Origin: Zymoseptoria tritici IPO323
Taxonomy: Eukaryota; Ascomycota; Dothideomycetes; Mycosphaerellales; Mycosphaerellaceae
Assembly: GCF_000219625.1 (NCBI RefSeq)
Contig: NC_018211.1
Coordinates: 62,001 to 126,000 of the forward strand
Direction: 5' to 3'
DNA length: 64,000 nucleotides
In this document: one piece after another, positions 46,383 to 58,605 of the stretch
How the letters are laid out: every line of letters starts with the position of its first letter
Numbering within the stretch: position 1 is the first letter of the stretch
Program-made: the position numbers and the translations under genes
Notes under the pieces: generated by a model
Told to the model about the DNA's origin: nothing
Seen by the model: only the letters and a program-made list of their open reading frames with translations
The model's database searches: none

Positions 46383-48870
46383 ATGTCTTCTAATAATACT
46401 CTTAACAACGGCCCGGACGGACCCTCCCGTCGTAGCTATCTTAATACTCCCTCGGAGATTCTCCGCAACACCCTAAGTACCGGCGAGGCTTCTGGAACTA
46501 ATAGCCCTATCTAGGCACCTTCCGATGCTCGCGCCTTCCGTAATAGTAATAGGATTCTATTAGCTCGCTTTGCGACTAATTCGACTAAAAGGTCGACTAA
46601 TAAGGCTCTCCCTTAAGCCGAAGGGATTGCTGCTACAGCGACCTATAGTACAGTTCCCGCTCCCTAGCCTACTAACATAAACATTACAGATCTTGTTACT
46701 GCCCTTACCGCGGCTACTCGCAATAACAGAGCCCCTGCTTACCGTAGTCGTGTACCCTTCCCTAAAGAGCTTAGTACTCTATCCTTCGACGGCAAGGATG
46801 CCTTAACTTTCTTCTAGACTATAGCCGACTTCTTTGATTCGTACTTTAAAGGATTACGCACTCCTAATAGGGAAAGGATCCGACTTGCTACTCGACACTC
46901 GGTGCCGGATGTTCGAGCTTAGCTCGAGAGTCTTTTAGGCTTCGACGGCGAGAACTATAAAGCTTTTAAGGAAGAGGCTCTTTCCTACTATCGGTGCTAT
47001 AATAGCCAGGTGTATAAGTACAGCCTCCCTTTCCTCGAGGAGCTATACGTAAAGGAAAGAGTCTAGGATGTCTCTAGACAGAAGGATAACCTACGTTAGT
47101 ACATTATAACGTTTAAAGCGGTCTCGAAAAGGATACCTCTTAAACAGTGCAACGAAGTCGCTCGATACTACCTCTTCCTTAAAGGCTTGCCCTCCGAGGT
47201 AGGATAGGAAATTATAAACAAGCTCGAAGTAGACGTCTCGAACCTAGCCTCCTATACTTAGCTTCCTCTATTGTACGATGCGACACTTAATTACGTTACA
47301 AGCCGCATAGCTTACTAAGAGTTGTATAGCAAGGGCAAGAGCCAGGTTACTAGCTAGCTTGTTAACTAGACTAAGAAGAGGTATCCGAAGCTAGATGCAT
47401 CGAACGATAGAGTCTAGTCGTTACGCGTACTAAAAGAGAAGCTGCCGGATATAGAGGACCTGTCTAAAAAGCTTTCTAAGATGACTATTGCCAAGATTAA
47501 GCGTGCGAGAGCTAAGAGAAGTGCATATATAGCTGTTAATCTACCTAGAGACTTTCCGAAGTCTTATATAGCTACGCTGCATACCGATAATACCCCTAAT
47601 TCTCCCGAGTACTACTCGTACAATGTCGCTGGACCTAGACTAGTGCCCTATTAGTCGTCTAGCAGCTCGAACCCCTTCTACTAGGAAGCCTCTAAGTATA
47701 CATGCTTTTATTGCTTTAAACCCGGTTATAGTGTTTACGAATGCAAGTATATAAACTACCTCCTAAGTGCGGGCTAGACACACCGCGACAGTAAAAAGAA
47801 GTGGTATATCGGACGAGAAGGTAATGTTAACAGACGAAAGGTGCAGTTTAGGAACTAGCCGGATTAGCCTAAGCTCCGGATAATAGCTCCCGCTATCGAG
47901 AAAGTATAGGGAAGGGCTATTACCTGGCCTGCCGATGCGAATATCGAGGATGCTAAGAAGTACTAGCCAGCTTATAAACTACCCGCAGCTGCCTTTGCTC
48001 CTCGGACATATGTACCGAGTACACCTCTTAACCCGGCACTTGTTCCTAGCCCTGTTCCACCGACCTTAAAATCTGCGCCCTCGTTACTAGCTCAGCCTAG
48101 TTACCTAGGCTAAGGCTTAGGTCACCCTGTAGGGCCCGCACTAGCGACGAACATAAATAGAAACTAGTGCAATATCGTCGCTGGAAGTACGGTTCCTAAG
48201 GATCTAGTGTACATTAATAAGCGAGACCCTCGTGCCCCCTATGTGAATTAGATCTGTACCAACTCTCTGTCTACGAACGCTGCGACTAGGCTAATAAGCA
48301 CGACTAAGGGAAAGGAGCCAGCCGCCAAGCCGAGCAATAATACTAGTCGTGTTATAAAGCCAAAGAAGACAGTATCTATTAAGATCGATGCCCGCAAGAT
48401 CCCTAACATAGAAGAGTATATAAAGGTAGTCGAAGAAGGCTCGTAGTCGACATAGGGCACTCTTACTAGTAATAGTATATTTAACACCGGTAACTAGCCG
48501 TAGTCCGCAAACGACAGCCAGACCCCGGACCCTACTAGAAGCATAGATCTAGATCCTACCCCTCCTTCTTAGGGCTTCGTTAACCCCCCGCTGCTAAAGA
48601 AAAAGAAGAACCAGAAGCCTGCTGCGACTAGAAAGGGTGCGCAGAGAAGGGACATTTACCTTCGAGAGCGGCTTAATATAGAAAAAGTGCTGCTCGACAG
48701 GATACTAGCGCAGCCGTCTAATATCCCTGTTAGGGAGCTTCTCGCTGCCTCGCCTGTAGTAGCTAGGGGACTTCTTAAGCGCTATACTCGGAACTAAGAA
48801 GACTTCGCAATAGCTGCTAAGGAAGCCGGACTGTCGATTATCGTTAAGGAGGACAACATTGCTGCTACTA
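46383..48870 (+). pseudogene. nested element gag, RIP-degraded
   Basis: Starts MSSNNTLNNGPDGPSRR at 46,383, with an intact run to the first TAG at 46,512. It continues through stops with a capsid-like region: VPFPKELSTLSFDGKDALT, then TIADFFDSYFKGLRTPN, then YYLFLKGLPSEVG. A zinc knuckle at 47,704-47,745 reads CFYCFKPGYSVYEC. The usual His is Tyr here, a CAT-to-TAT change of RIP type. Then follow Lys/Ser/Pro-rich linkers to about 48,870. The family is Ty3-like by capsid pattern. Confidence 0.75.
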
Positions 48871-48879
48871 TAGCATACT

Positions 48880-51800
48880 AGTACGATATGGACGAGCCGC
48901 TTCGTTCTTACGGGGTGCGAGTCGAGTTTGAACTTAGCAGTGCTACCGCTAAGCACATCCTGCCCTCTGGATTTTATGCACGTAATAGGTTCGTAGAAGA
49001 GATAGAAGACGATAACCCTGCTTTCCTCGGTCCTATAGTTAAGGAGCTATATGTTACGATGCCCCCGAGACTAATGCAGGATCTATACGAAGACCCCAAG
49101 GACGCGAGGTTGTCCTTTAACGACCGAGACTATGTTATTATACCCTTACCCGTTATAGAATACATTGTCGGTCTAAAACGACATAGGGAGCGTCGTACTA
49201 TAATTAACGAAGGATCTAAAGGGAACATTATAAGCTAGTCTGCGGTAAAGCGAGCGGGTGTTAGTATACGCACCTGCCGGCTAATACAGATAAATACGGT
49301 TAGTAGCTGTGCGGATTTCCTAGGTATTGCAGAGCGGGTACCGATCGAGGTTATAGGAGTTCTTACCTACTTATCGTTTCTTGTTGCACGGACTATACCT
49401 TTCCTTCTCGGCCGACTATAGACTAGACAAGTGCGGCTTAGATCTGTAAACTACGACGACGGGTCCCTCGAGTGCACAATCGCGACACCGGATAGAATAA
49501 CGATTACCTTTACTAGAGTTAAGGGATACGGAGACAGGTACGGTCCGACCGAGGCATTTTATACGACCAAGCCTAAGGAGTCGGGAAACGAGTAGGCTGC
49601 CGACATCCTAGTAACGCAGTAGCATTATTTAACTATCCGGAGGATTACTTGCAGTCGTCCGGAACGAGACTACTAGTCGAAGTCGACCCGAAACCTTTCC
49701 TAGACCCCGGGTCTAGCAAACATTTCCTTAGCGCCTAGGATAAAGTAAGGGCTTAGGACGAGTTCCGGACCATTACCTCGACAAAATACACTATCAATCC
49801 CTCGGATACAGTCTAGGAAACTACCTTACAAGCTCGAGTAGCATCGCTGCTTATTAAGTAGGCGGATATTCTCTAGTTAGATTACCTCTAGCGAAAAACG
49901 GAATAGGAGGCAGGATCCGCCCCGAATGCATATACTATATACAAACGCAAGGCGGACAAGATCAGACCCGTTAATAGTAGTATTTACGACACTAGCAGCA
50001 AGCCCCCTAGTAGTACTTTTAACTAGCGGCAGAGATGTCTTAAAAATAAGGCCAAACTTACACCGAGCACGCACCCCTAGGATAATAAGTACCTTATCCC
50101 TAAGTTTTCCGACATCGAGAAGGGTTCGAGACTTACCCCTAAACGCATAAACAGCTTTAAGACTACGATCGAGCTAAAGCTAAAAGAACTCGAGCTCTTT
50201 TATGCCTGTCTCTTCCGGCGAGAGAAGTCTCTTGCTTGGGATTTCTTATATGTCGGTCGCCTTAACAAGGATGTTTCCCCCCTAGTAGAGATCCGCACGA
50301 TTCCTTATAAGGCCTAGCAGTGCAAGAACTTCCCTATCCCGGCAGCCCTTAAGAAGGTAGTAATACAGATGGTTAGTAAGCGAGCCCGTAATAGAGTAAT
50401 CGAGCTATCCTGTAGTACATACCGGAACCCCTGGTTTATCGTGCAAAAGAAGCTAGATAACCTAAAGCTACTAAAAGCTAAGGACCCTATGCCGGAAGGG
50501 GAGAGTGTCTAGGAAAAGAAGGAGGAGAAGAAGTACCGACTTATTAACTTAGCTACAGAAGTAAACCGTGTTACGCTGAGGGATGCTAATATGCTACCGG
50601 ACGCAGACTCCTTTTCCGTAGACTTCGTAGGGTACACTATTACCTCGCTTATAGACCTCTTCTCGGGATACGACCAAATACCCCTAGCCGAGCACTATCG
50701 GGACCTTACCTCCTTTCACATACCGCTCGGGCTGTTTAGGCACACAGGGATTCCTATAGGCGGAACGAATTCGGTCGCTTAGTTCTAAAGGATTATGACT
50801 ACTATCCTTTAGGAGCACATAAATCACCGAGCTCGCCCCTTTCTGGACGACATTAGAGTTAAAGGTCTACGTACTACGTACGATAACGAGGAAACCGAGC
50901 CCGGCATCCGACGTTAGGTTGCTAAACATGTTATAAACCTTAACGTAGTCCTTGCCGATATTAAGAGGGCCGGACTTACTATATTAGCTCTTAAGTCGCG
51001 ATAGTTCTCGATAGGGGTACTAATTGTCGGGTACGTTTGTAATGTGCATAGCCGTTACCCTAATGAAGTACGAGTCGTTAAGATTACCGAGTGGCCTGCT
51101 CTAGACAACCCGAAGGAGGTTCGAGTATTCCTAAGCGTAGTTGTATACTTCCGCATCTAGATTAAGAAGTATGCATAGGTGTTAGCTCCGCTATACAATC
51201 TACTAAAGCCTAATGTGTGCTAGTGTTAGACCGCCGAGCATAACGCATCGATAGAGAAATTGAAGAAGGCTCTCGTTACTGCACCGGCTCTTAAGACTAT
51301 AGACTACGTTTCGGGAGGACAGATTATCCTTGCTGTTAATGCATCTAGGGATAGGTTCGGAGTAGTCCTTATGCAACGAGATGTCGACAACTACAAGATA
51401 AGACACCTATCTCGGTATAAAAGCGGCATCTAGAAGCCAAACGAGCGAAAGTTCGATGCTAGGAAACTTAAGTGTCTCGGTGTTTTAAAGGCATTAAAAA
51501 AGCTAAAGCACTATCTCTACGGTGTTTACTTCCTACTTAAGCTAGATGCGAATACTCTAGTCTATTAGTTAAACCGACTACCGACCGACTTGCCTAACGT
51601 AGTAATAACAAGGTGGCTTTTATAGATACGACTGTTTAATTTCGATGTAAAGCATGTTCCCGGCCGACTGTATAGTGCTGTAGATGCGCTGTCTCGACGA
51701 CCGCGTACTTAGTCCGATAACATCGACGAGGAGCATAAGTAGGACTACGAAGAAATAATTAATAGCACGCTGTATGTAGTATACGCGAATCGTGTCGAGG

Positions 51801-53350
51801 CCGAAGAGATTACCCCCGCTCTAGAAGAGGAACTTGTTCGGAACAGCATTAACGGCTTCCTCTCGGACTTCTACCGCGATGTAACATACTACCTCCTAAC
51901 CTTTCGACGACTGGTAGGAGTAAATAAGAACAGCTAGTATACCTTTAAGAAACGGGCATCTCGCTACCTAGTTAGGGAGCGCCGCCTGTAGTATTAGAAA
52001 AGAATTAACAAGCCGCTATGTAGAGTTATCGATAAGGAGTCTAAACAGAAGTCGATTATCTGTACCCTCTATAGGGACCCTACCTCTGGCTATAGAGGGC
52101 GTAAAGGGACCTACATAAAGATCGCTTGTCGGTATTACTAGCAGGGACTATATAAGTAGGTCCGAGATTTCGTCGGAAAGTGCCCTAAGTGTCTTCTTCG
52201 ATCGTCCGGACTAGCGAGTATGTCGGAACTGCACCTAAGATACAACAGCTATGTTAGCGAGTCGTAGCATGTGGACGTCGTTTATGTCGATAGCTCCGGA
52301 AGCATTATTATAGCTAGGGAGTCTCTCTCTAGATGGCCGGAAGGAAGGATCGTAAATAAGGGGCAGAATTAAGGAGTAAGCTCAAAGCAGGTCGCGAAGT
52401 TTCTTTTTAAGGACGTCTTCTTACGCACTAGAGCCTATAACTAGATCTTCTTTAATAGAGGGCCTAAGAACTACGGCGATGTGCCTCAACTGCTAGCTTA
52501 AATAGATACAAACCTTAGTCGTGTGTCCGCCTACTACCCTAAAGCGAACGGTCTAGTCGAGCGTAGACATCCTAACATCCTAGACGTCCTCTTAAAGTGC
52601 ACGCAGGGCAAGCTAAAGGGCTGGAGATCCTTTTTCTACGTAGCACTATAGGCAGACTGCACTACTGTTCGCAGGTCTACAGGATGTACGCCGGCAAGTC
52701 TTTTCTATACATTTAATGTCGTCCTACCTATTAAGCTACGGTACGACACTTAGAAAACGATTAACTAGAAGATAGTTCGTACGACTAAAGACTTGCTAGC
52801 CGCCCGGGTAAGGCAGATCTTCTGCTCTAAGAAGGATGTTAGAGAAGTTACCGCCCTGTAGCGTAGGCTACAAGATGCCTAGAAGGAGTACTAGGATATA
52901 AACTATAATATCGACAACAAGCCGCTTAAGAAGGGGCAGCTCGTGCTATTAAAAAGAGGCGAGCGAAAGTCTACCTACGAGAAGCTGTCCTTTCGATAGA
53001 AGGGGCCTTACTAAGTAACAAGTGTAAGCCTGGACACCGGTACCTACAAGATTGCAGAGCTAGACGAGGCACAGCTCTAAGGCACATAGTCTAGGGACAT
53101 GCTTCGGGTAGTCCCTGCAGACTACCTCGAGCATGTTAGTAAGCTCGAAGAGCTAACACGCGGCGACTTAAACCCTAAATAGCTTGCAAGTGTTAAGAAC
53201 GAGGATAAAGAGCCGGCATTACCTTAGGGCGACGACCCTGCTGCTAAATAGTATAGAGAACCTACTTCCGGACCTCCGAACATTATGTAGGGGGTAAGGG
53301 AATCCTCGCTGTCCCCGGAAGAACAATTATAGTACCTAAGAATCTAAGTG
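48880..53350 (+). pseudogene. nested element pol: protease, RT (FLDD), RNase H, integrase
   Basis: Protease-like region: 48,888-49,570, with an intact stretch MDEPLRSYGVRVEFELS to GSKGNIIS. RT: about 50,160-51,200, with YRNPWFIVQKKLDNLKLL, KYRLINLATEVNRVTL, LIDLFSGYDQIPLAEHYRD, FHIPLGLFRHTGIPIGGTN and the catalytic RPFLDDIRVKG at 50,834-50,865 (Phe instead of Tyr before the LDD). RNase H: about 51,250-51,720, ending VKHVPGRLYSAVDALSRRP. Integrase: about 51,980-53,170, with VGKCPKCLLRSSG (the CC of the zinc domain), HVDVVYVDSSG (first Asp) and YYPKANGLVERRH (Glu). The C-terminal part reads KKGQLVLLKRGERKST. More than thirty TAG codons break it. This FLDD type is a divergent fungal Ty3/gypsy lineage by my knowledge. 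Confidence 0.88.
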
Positions 53351-54676
53351 CGGCTATAATTCGCATTAAAATGTTTCCTAGACTAAGGGTCTGGCAAATA
53401 TAGCGACGGATGCTCTCGGCTTACTATAGTTGTTTCTTAGACCGGTAGTCTAGCAAAGGCTCCGCTCGCTCTCTCGGGCAAACATCATTATTACCCAAAG
53501 AGACACATATATTTCTTTATGTTAAAGTGAGCTCTTTCGCTTACAACAAGACCCCCGGCACGACATTATCTCCGTCCTCGCCGCTATCTATCTAATAAAC
53601 CGACACCGCCAAACTCTTCCGCACTACAATTACTAGCGCATTTACGAAGAACAATTACGAGCAAATTCACGCACACAATTACGAGCAAGCAGCTGCTGTT
53701 ATTGCCTCCTACCGGCGGACATCTTTTAAAGGCTAGTACTGCCGGATAGGCCTAGTTGTTTGCCAGACTATTTAGGGAAAGGGGTCTAGTAAACATTTGC
53801 GAAGGATAGGATATTGCCTAGGTGTCTCTGCTAGCTACGACTGATCTACTATTGTTCAGAGCGTACTAAACACACGTTCTCTACCCTAAAGGGGAGGGAG
53901 TTACAATTTACGAAGCTTGGTCATCCTTTCGGACATTTAGGGGCTAGGCTGCCTTTTTCTAGACAAGCATGCACATTCTGCCACAATTACGAGACTGCTA
54001 ATGCGAAACATTCACCGACACAACAATTACCGACATAACAATTACCGATATAACAATTACAGGCCTTTCCTAACAATTACGAGCTCTTCTAACAATCACG
54101 AGTACAAGCACGCACACAATTTACGAACTAATAATTACTAACATAACAATTACCGACATAACAATTACAGGCCTTTCCTAACAATTACGAGCTCTTCTAA
54201 CAATTACGAGCACGAGTACGTACACAATTCACGAACAAGCAAGGGACCCGCTTTCTGCCTGCTCGCCCTACTTAAAAGCCTTAATCTTCTCTACACCTCC
54301 GACTTCCTTATAACATCTACTACATCTTCTTTCTTTCCTATCTCCTTGCACCTCCCCTAACGACTCCTTTTCCTCCTGGACGAACCTTATCTACGTCCTC
54401 GCAGACCTTTGACCTAATTAAACATCCTCCACGAGCCCCCCCTCGACACACTTACTAACTAAGCGCATCAGCGCAAAACAACACCGAGCGCGCCGAGCGC
54501 ATATAACATATATACTAACCGAGCGCATTAGCGCAAAAACAACACCTTCGAAACGATACGAGCGCACCGAGCGCACACAACACACCCTAATAACGAGCGC
54601 AACTGCGCATACTACTACCGACATAGACAACATCCTAGCTCGCCTCCGGAGCGCACCCTTAACAAACAATAAAGAA
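53351..54676 (+). repeat. non-coding spacer with ACAATTAC and GAGCGC repeat arrays
   Basis: Two inverted-repeat sites open the spacer. From 53,624 to 54,235 the octamer ACAATTAC occurs more than ten times, mostly as ACAATTACGAGC or ACAATTACCGACATA. This includes a roughly 115-bp direct duplication (54,037-54,130 against 54,144-54,245). From 54,440 to 54,610 GAGCGCA-type repeats alternate with GCGCAAAA. No ORF is seen. It may hold the promoter and 5' leader of the third ORF. Confidence 0.7.
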
Positions 54677-56264
54677 ATGCGTGTAGCCTTCTCGACTGCG
54701 TAGAACACTAGAGAGCTAGGAAAACTCGAGAGTCTCCTTAAGAGCATGCCAGACGCGGACCACGAGCGAGTAGTGTTAGACATCGTTAATACCTTAGAAT
54801 TAGGATTGGAAAAAGCAGCAGAGTTTGTAGCAGGCATGTGGGATTTCGTGCGGATAAACCGGGTCCCTATTACCTTAGGAACCGGGAGGATTACTAGACA
54901 GGACAGTATTACAGCTGCTTATCTAAGGCTAGTAGCGGCAGCTACGGATAGCAGGAGGACCCGCAACCGTAAGAAGGGCATTTACGACGCCCTTACAAAA
55001 GAATAGGGATAGGACGTAATAGATGCAAACCCGGAACTAAGGCAATACGTGTACAAATCCGAGAACATAACAAAAGAGATTCGAAAGCTGTCTTCGAAGT
55101 ACAAGACGTAGTCCGATAAGGGTACGATAGTAGCTATACTTGTTTTACGAGAATACATTCGTTAGTACAGTTAGGGCGCTAGACAGGGACATGTAGATCC
55201 GAGAGGGACTAAGTATACTACTAAGGACTTCTTTATAGTCGCTAAACTAGGAGGAATCGATCGCCCTACATAGGAGCAGATTAACATCGTGCGCAACACG
55301 TACAACCGGCATATAGATAGTCGTAGGTAGATAGTGCCCTACAAGCCTAAGGGAAAGGAGAAGGAAATTGCGTCTAGATCTAACACTTAGAAGCAGATCG
55401 AAGCACCTCCCGCTATAAGCACGAGGTCTAAAACTAAGGAAAAGCTAGCTAATCTCGGCAGTCTTCCTATTCGCGGTACCCCTTCCGAGAGTAGCTCCGG
55501 CCGCCCCTAAACACCCTACTCCGGCAGATCTATTTCCAGCCCTAGTCTCGGAGGGAGTATCTACGCGAGTCCTGTTATTCGCACTACGGGAAGGGCTCGC
55601 TTAGTAAGTTAGGTAGTAACTAAAACACAGATCGCTCTCGGCATGCCTATTACGGAACCTACGAATACGACCTGTAATTGTAAGGACGCCTTACCTCAAA
55701 TTATCGCCACGATTAATAGCCTAAGGAAGCTTCTGCTTTCGCAACGTCTTGCTACCCCGAACCAGCTGTTTCGATGCCTATAGCTGCTATATCCGGACAG
55801 TACGAAGCTAAAGGAGGAGTGCACGTTCCTGTGCTATAATTATACAAGGGACCTGCTTCGATACTTCGGAATTAAGGTAAAGGCCGGGAATGTAATAGCA
55901 AAGAACAATACGCTCTTTAGACTTACTACCCTTAAGTACGATACGTATAAGCTTAGCTAGCTAAAGACAGGTTCCGAGACGTACAAGATGTAGTTTAAGG
56001 ATGCTCGTCCAGCTCGACTATCGGACTTCCTTAGGCCGTACCGCTTCGACAATAACGTCCTACGTAGAGAACTCGGCCAGCTTAACTTTGACGGCTTCTT
56101 TAACAAGGCTCGCTAAGCGATGTACTTAACGGCCGGTTAGGAGAACGAGTTTAAGAGAAATAGCACGCTTAACATTCCCCTCTTCGCGTAGATCGGACAG
56201 GACAAGGCCCTTTGCAAGATTATTAATAAGGAAATGGACATGTACTTGTAGCATCAGCGCGAAA

Positions 56265-56278
56265 TCAATAGCCAGCCT
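56265..56278. repeat. 14-bp target-site duplication, left (truncated LINE)
   Basis: CAATAGCCAGCCTA, repeated exactly at 57,129-57,142 after an (AAAC)n tail. Removing the insertion restores the third-ORF frame. Confidence 0.9.
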
Positions 56279-57128
56279 AGACGGCCGAACAGACTGCACC
56301 TTCACGCGGTGGCCGTCGTAAGTACCTTCCTCGGAAGGGAAACCAAGACAGTCTGGAAGAAACCTGGAAGAAACCTCCTCGAAAACCTCTCGAAATCCGC
56401 CCGAAATCCTTCTCGAAATCCGCCTCGAAATACAAGCTATAACAGAATAACGGCACGATTCGAACGAACAGCCCTACGTTGCGAACAAGAAGAAGCAGTC
56501 CACTCTGCCCTATACGCGCACCTCCTCGAAATCCGAATCGAAATCGCATGTCCCTTCTCTAGTAGAGACGTCGTTGCCCTCGAAAGGAAGTATACATGCA
56601 CTTTAAAGAGCTGGAACTCGGTAGAATCCACAACTCTGCGATTAACCTGCGTAGCTGTATGCGTTTAGAAGCGGCATACAGTTCTATAAAGGCATATTAA
56701 GGACAAGAGAAGACAGCGAGTTAGACAGCTGCTTTTGTAGTGCTTTTGTACGGCATTTTGTACTGCTTTTGCACTGCATTTCGAATTTGTAGCGTGCGTG
56801 CGAAGCGGAAGGATCCGCTAAAAATTCTGTAAAAAGCTTAGCGCAAAAATTCTGTAGCCCCAGCTGCAGACAACAAAAATTCTGCAGCCCTAGCTGTAGA
56901 CAACGACACTCGTTTAATTTCCTCTGTCTTGCGCTGTTTTAAAGTCCTTCGGCAGATTCTGCTTGTAGGTCCTGCCTTAGGCACGGGGTTTTCCCCTAAG
57001 GTTAAAGAACATAAAAGATTTTGATTGTAAATAGATCTGCTGCCTTGCCTTTAGGGCAAGGCCGTCCTACATAGTTATAGACTCCAAAAGGACGTAAATG
57101 GAAGAAACAAACAAACAAACAAACAAAA
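56279..57128 (+). mobile_element. 5'-truncated LINE copy, 850 bp
   Basis: Bounded by a 14-bp TSD. The last 200 bp match the 3' UTR of the full LINE: TTTAAAGTCCTTCG, GGCACGGGTTTTCCC-type, GCCGTCCTACATAG and GGACGTAAATGGA, followed by an (AAAC)n tail at 57,104-57,128. The upstream 650 bp do not match ORF2 of the full LINE. They contain CTCGAAATCCGC-type repeats (56,368-56,440) and a doubled AAAATTCTG-AGCCC-AGCTG block (56,850-56,905). They are CpA-rich and hardly RIP-mutated. Confidence 0.85.
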
Positions 57129-58585
57129 CAATAGCCAGCCTAACTACGGATAGCTTCGCACGATGTGCTACTCTTAGATCTAGCAGCTTATCCGCCAGGA
57201 CATCTTATACTAGCTGCTATATGTTCTTCTGCGAGGTAACTACGAGCACCGGCTAGTGTTATACCTATACTACGCCAAAAGCACTAAGAAGGGCGACAAC
57301 ACTACCTTCAAGCACATCGACCTTACGGTCAGCCGCATAGTCGAGGAGAATCGCGGTATTAACTAGATTTAGGGTACGGTCTCCTTAACAAACGAGGGTA
57401 AGAAGGACTGTACAGTGCTCGTTAAGAGGATACACGAGAAGGAGATCTTTTAGGAATAGTACTAGTAGATAAGGGCTAACAACTGCGCAGACGGAGCAGT
57501 ATAGAAGATTAATAATACAGTGCTGCCGTAACACTTCCTAGATCGCTATAAGCTCAAGTAGGAACACGTTCCTTACAAGGCATTTAATGTTCGCATTACG
57601 GTTCCGTATCTACTATATAGTATCGACAATAAGGCAGAGACCGAACGTCGAACGATTCTTCCCTAGTTTGTAGCTATGTATGTAGATAGTTCTCTCGAAT
57701 GTGCCGAAGCTGGTAACTAGGAGATGCTGCGCAAAGCTTATATAGACCTAACCGCCCCCGACAAGACACCCTCCGGGCTTATTAACAAGTACGGCAAGAT
57801 CCTTTACGCATTCCCTACGGCTGTGTCTTTAACACCTAACAACTACATCGCTGCTGCACTTGTTACTTACGAGAAGTAGGAGAGCCCTAGAGTCGTCGTC
57901 GAACTAGAGAAGCTTATACGCCTTAATATTATCGATCTAAGGGCATACATTAAGAAGTAGCGGGATGCGACTATAGCTCGAGTAAAGGCAAACTATAAGG
58001 ACATTAAGTACGCGGAGAGGAATACGTTCGGTAACCGATCGTACTACAACGCTAAGGACAAGCACCCGACCGACTTCTGGAAGTACTAACCTCTACTAGC
58101 TAAAGTCGCTCCTAACGATGCAGACGACAGGGAACGTAAGCTGCTTAGGTAGGGAGATACGGATATCGTAGTACCCTAGGAAGTCCCCGACTTACTTATC
58201 GGCAAGGATAGCAAGCGCGTACCTAGTCGCGACATGTAGTAGGAGGATAGTACTTAGCGATAGGTTCATAATGCTTCCTAGACCAAAATCCGCATCGGGT
58301 CTAGGAAACATTTAGTGCAAACAGGACATAAGGAGCGGCTGTTTTCTGCACTAGCGCTTGTTTTAAGGTTCTTTTTTTCTTTTTGTTATTTCTTTTGTTT
58401 TGTTTCTTTTGTTTTGGATGCGATGCATGCGATAGACATACGTAGTAGGTGCAAAACCCGAGGATAGGGACAGTCTACGTTAGCAACAAGTTAAAAAGGA
58501 CGACGCTAGTGCTAGATCTGGAGGGTTTTTACGCTATAAGCGTACACAATGGTATAGTTTAGGTTCTTGCAGTGTCTAGGTCAGA

Positions 58586-58605
58586 CACTACAGGAGGGGG
58601 ACGGA
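58586..58605 (+). promoter_or_regulatory. polypurine tract of nested element
   Basis: CAGGAGGGGGACGGA ends directly at the 3' LTR start, the position where plus-strand DNA priming occurs in LTR elements. Confidence 0.75.

Larger units (their letters stand above)
54677..58265 (+). pseudogene. third ORF of nested element: dioxygenase-like accessory protein
   Basis: Starts ATG at 54,677 after AAAGAA and runs in one frame through TAG stops, about 905 codons once the LINE fragment (56,279-57,128) is taken out. The N-terminal half is helical and Lys/Arg-rich (intact piece 54,746-55,006). A Ser/Pro linker follows. The C-terminal half starts near 56,000 with FLRPYRFDNNVLRRELGQL and NSTLNIPLFA. After the LINE come YYAKSTKKGDNTTFKHIDLTV (HID at 57,313-57,321), GTVSLTNEGKKDCTVLV, then VRITVP and ERRTILPWFVAMYVD (57,646 onward), and TPSGLINKYGKILYAFP. 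This order fits a 2-oxoglutarate/Fe(II) dioxygenase-type double-stranded beta-helix: HxD, a distal His (here Tyr at 57,616, a CAT-to-TAT change) and Arg. Family assignment is by pattern memory. Confidence 0.5.
45932..58313. repeat. family of seven inverted-repeat sites across the nested element
   Basis: Sites at 45,932-45,974, 46,207-46,235, 49,695-49,725, 53,371-53,398, 53,430-53,457, 53,757-53,799 and 58,271-58,313. Consensus left arm ATGTTTCCTAGAC and right arm GTCTAGYAAACAT, separated by 2-17 bp. At 53,757 the left arm reads TGTTTGCCAGAC, so the two arms have exchanged type. Six are in non-coding parts or at the end of an ORF; one lies in the protease-RT linker. Confidence 0.8.
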
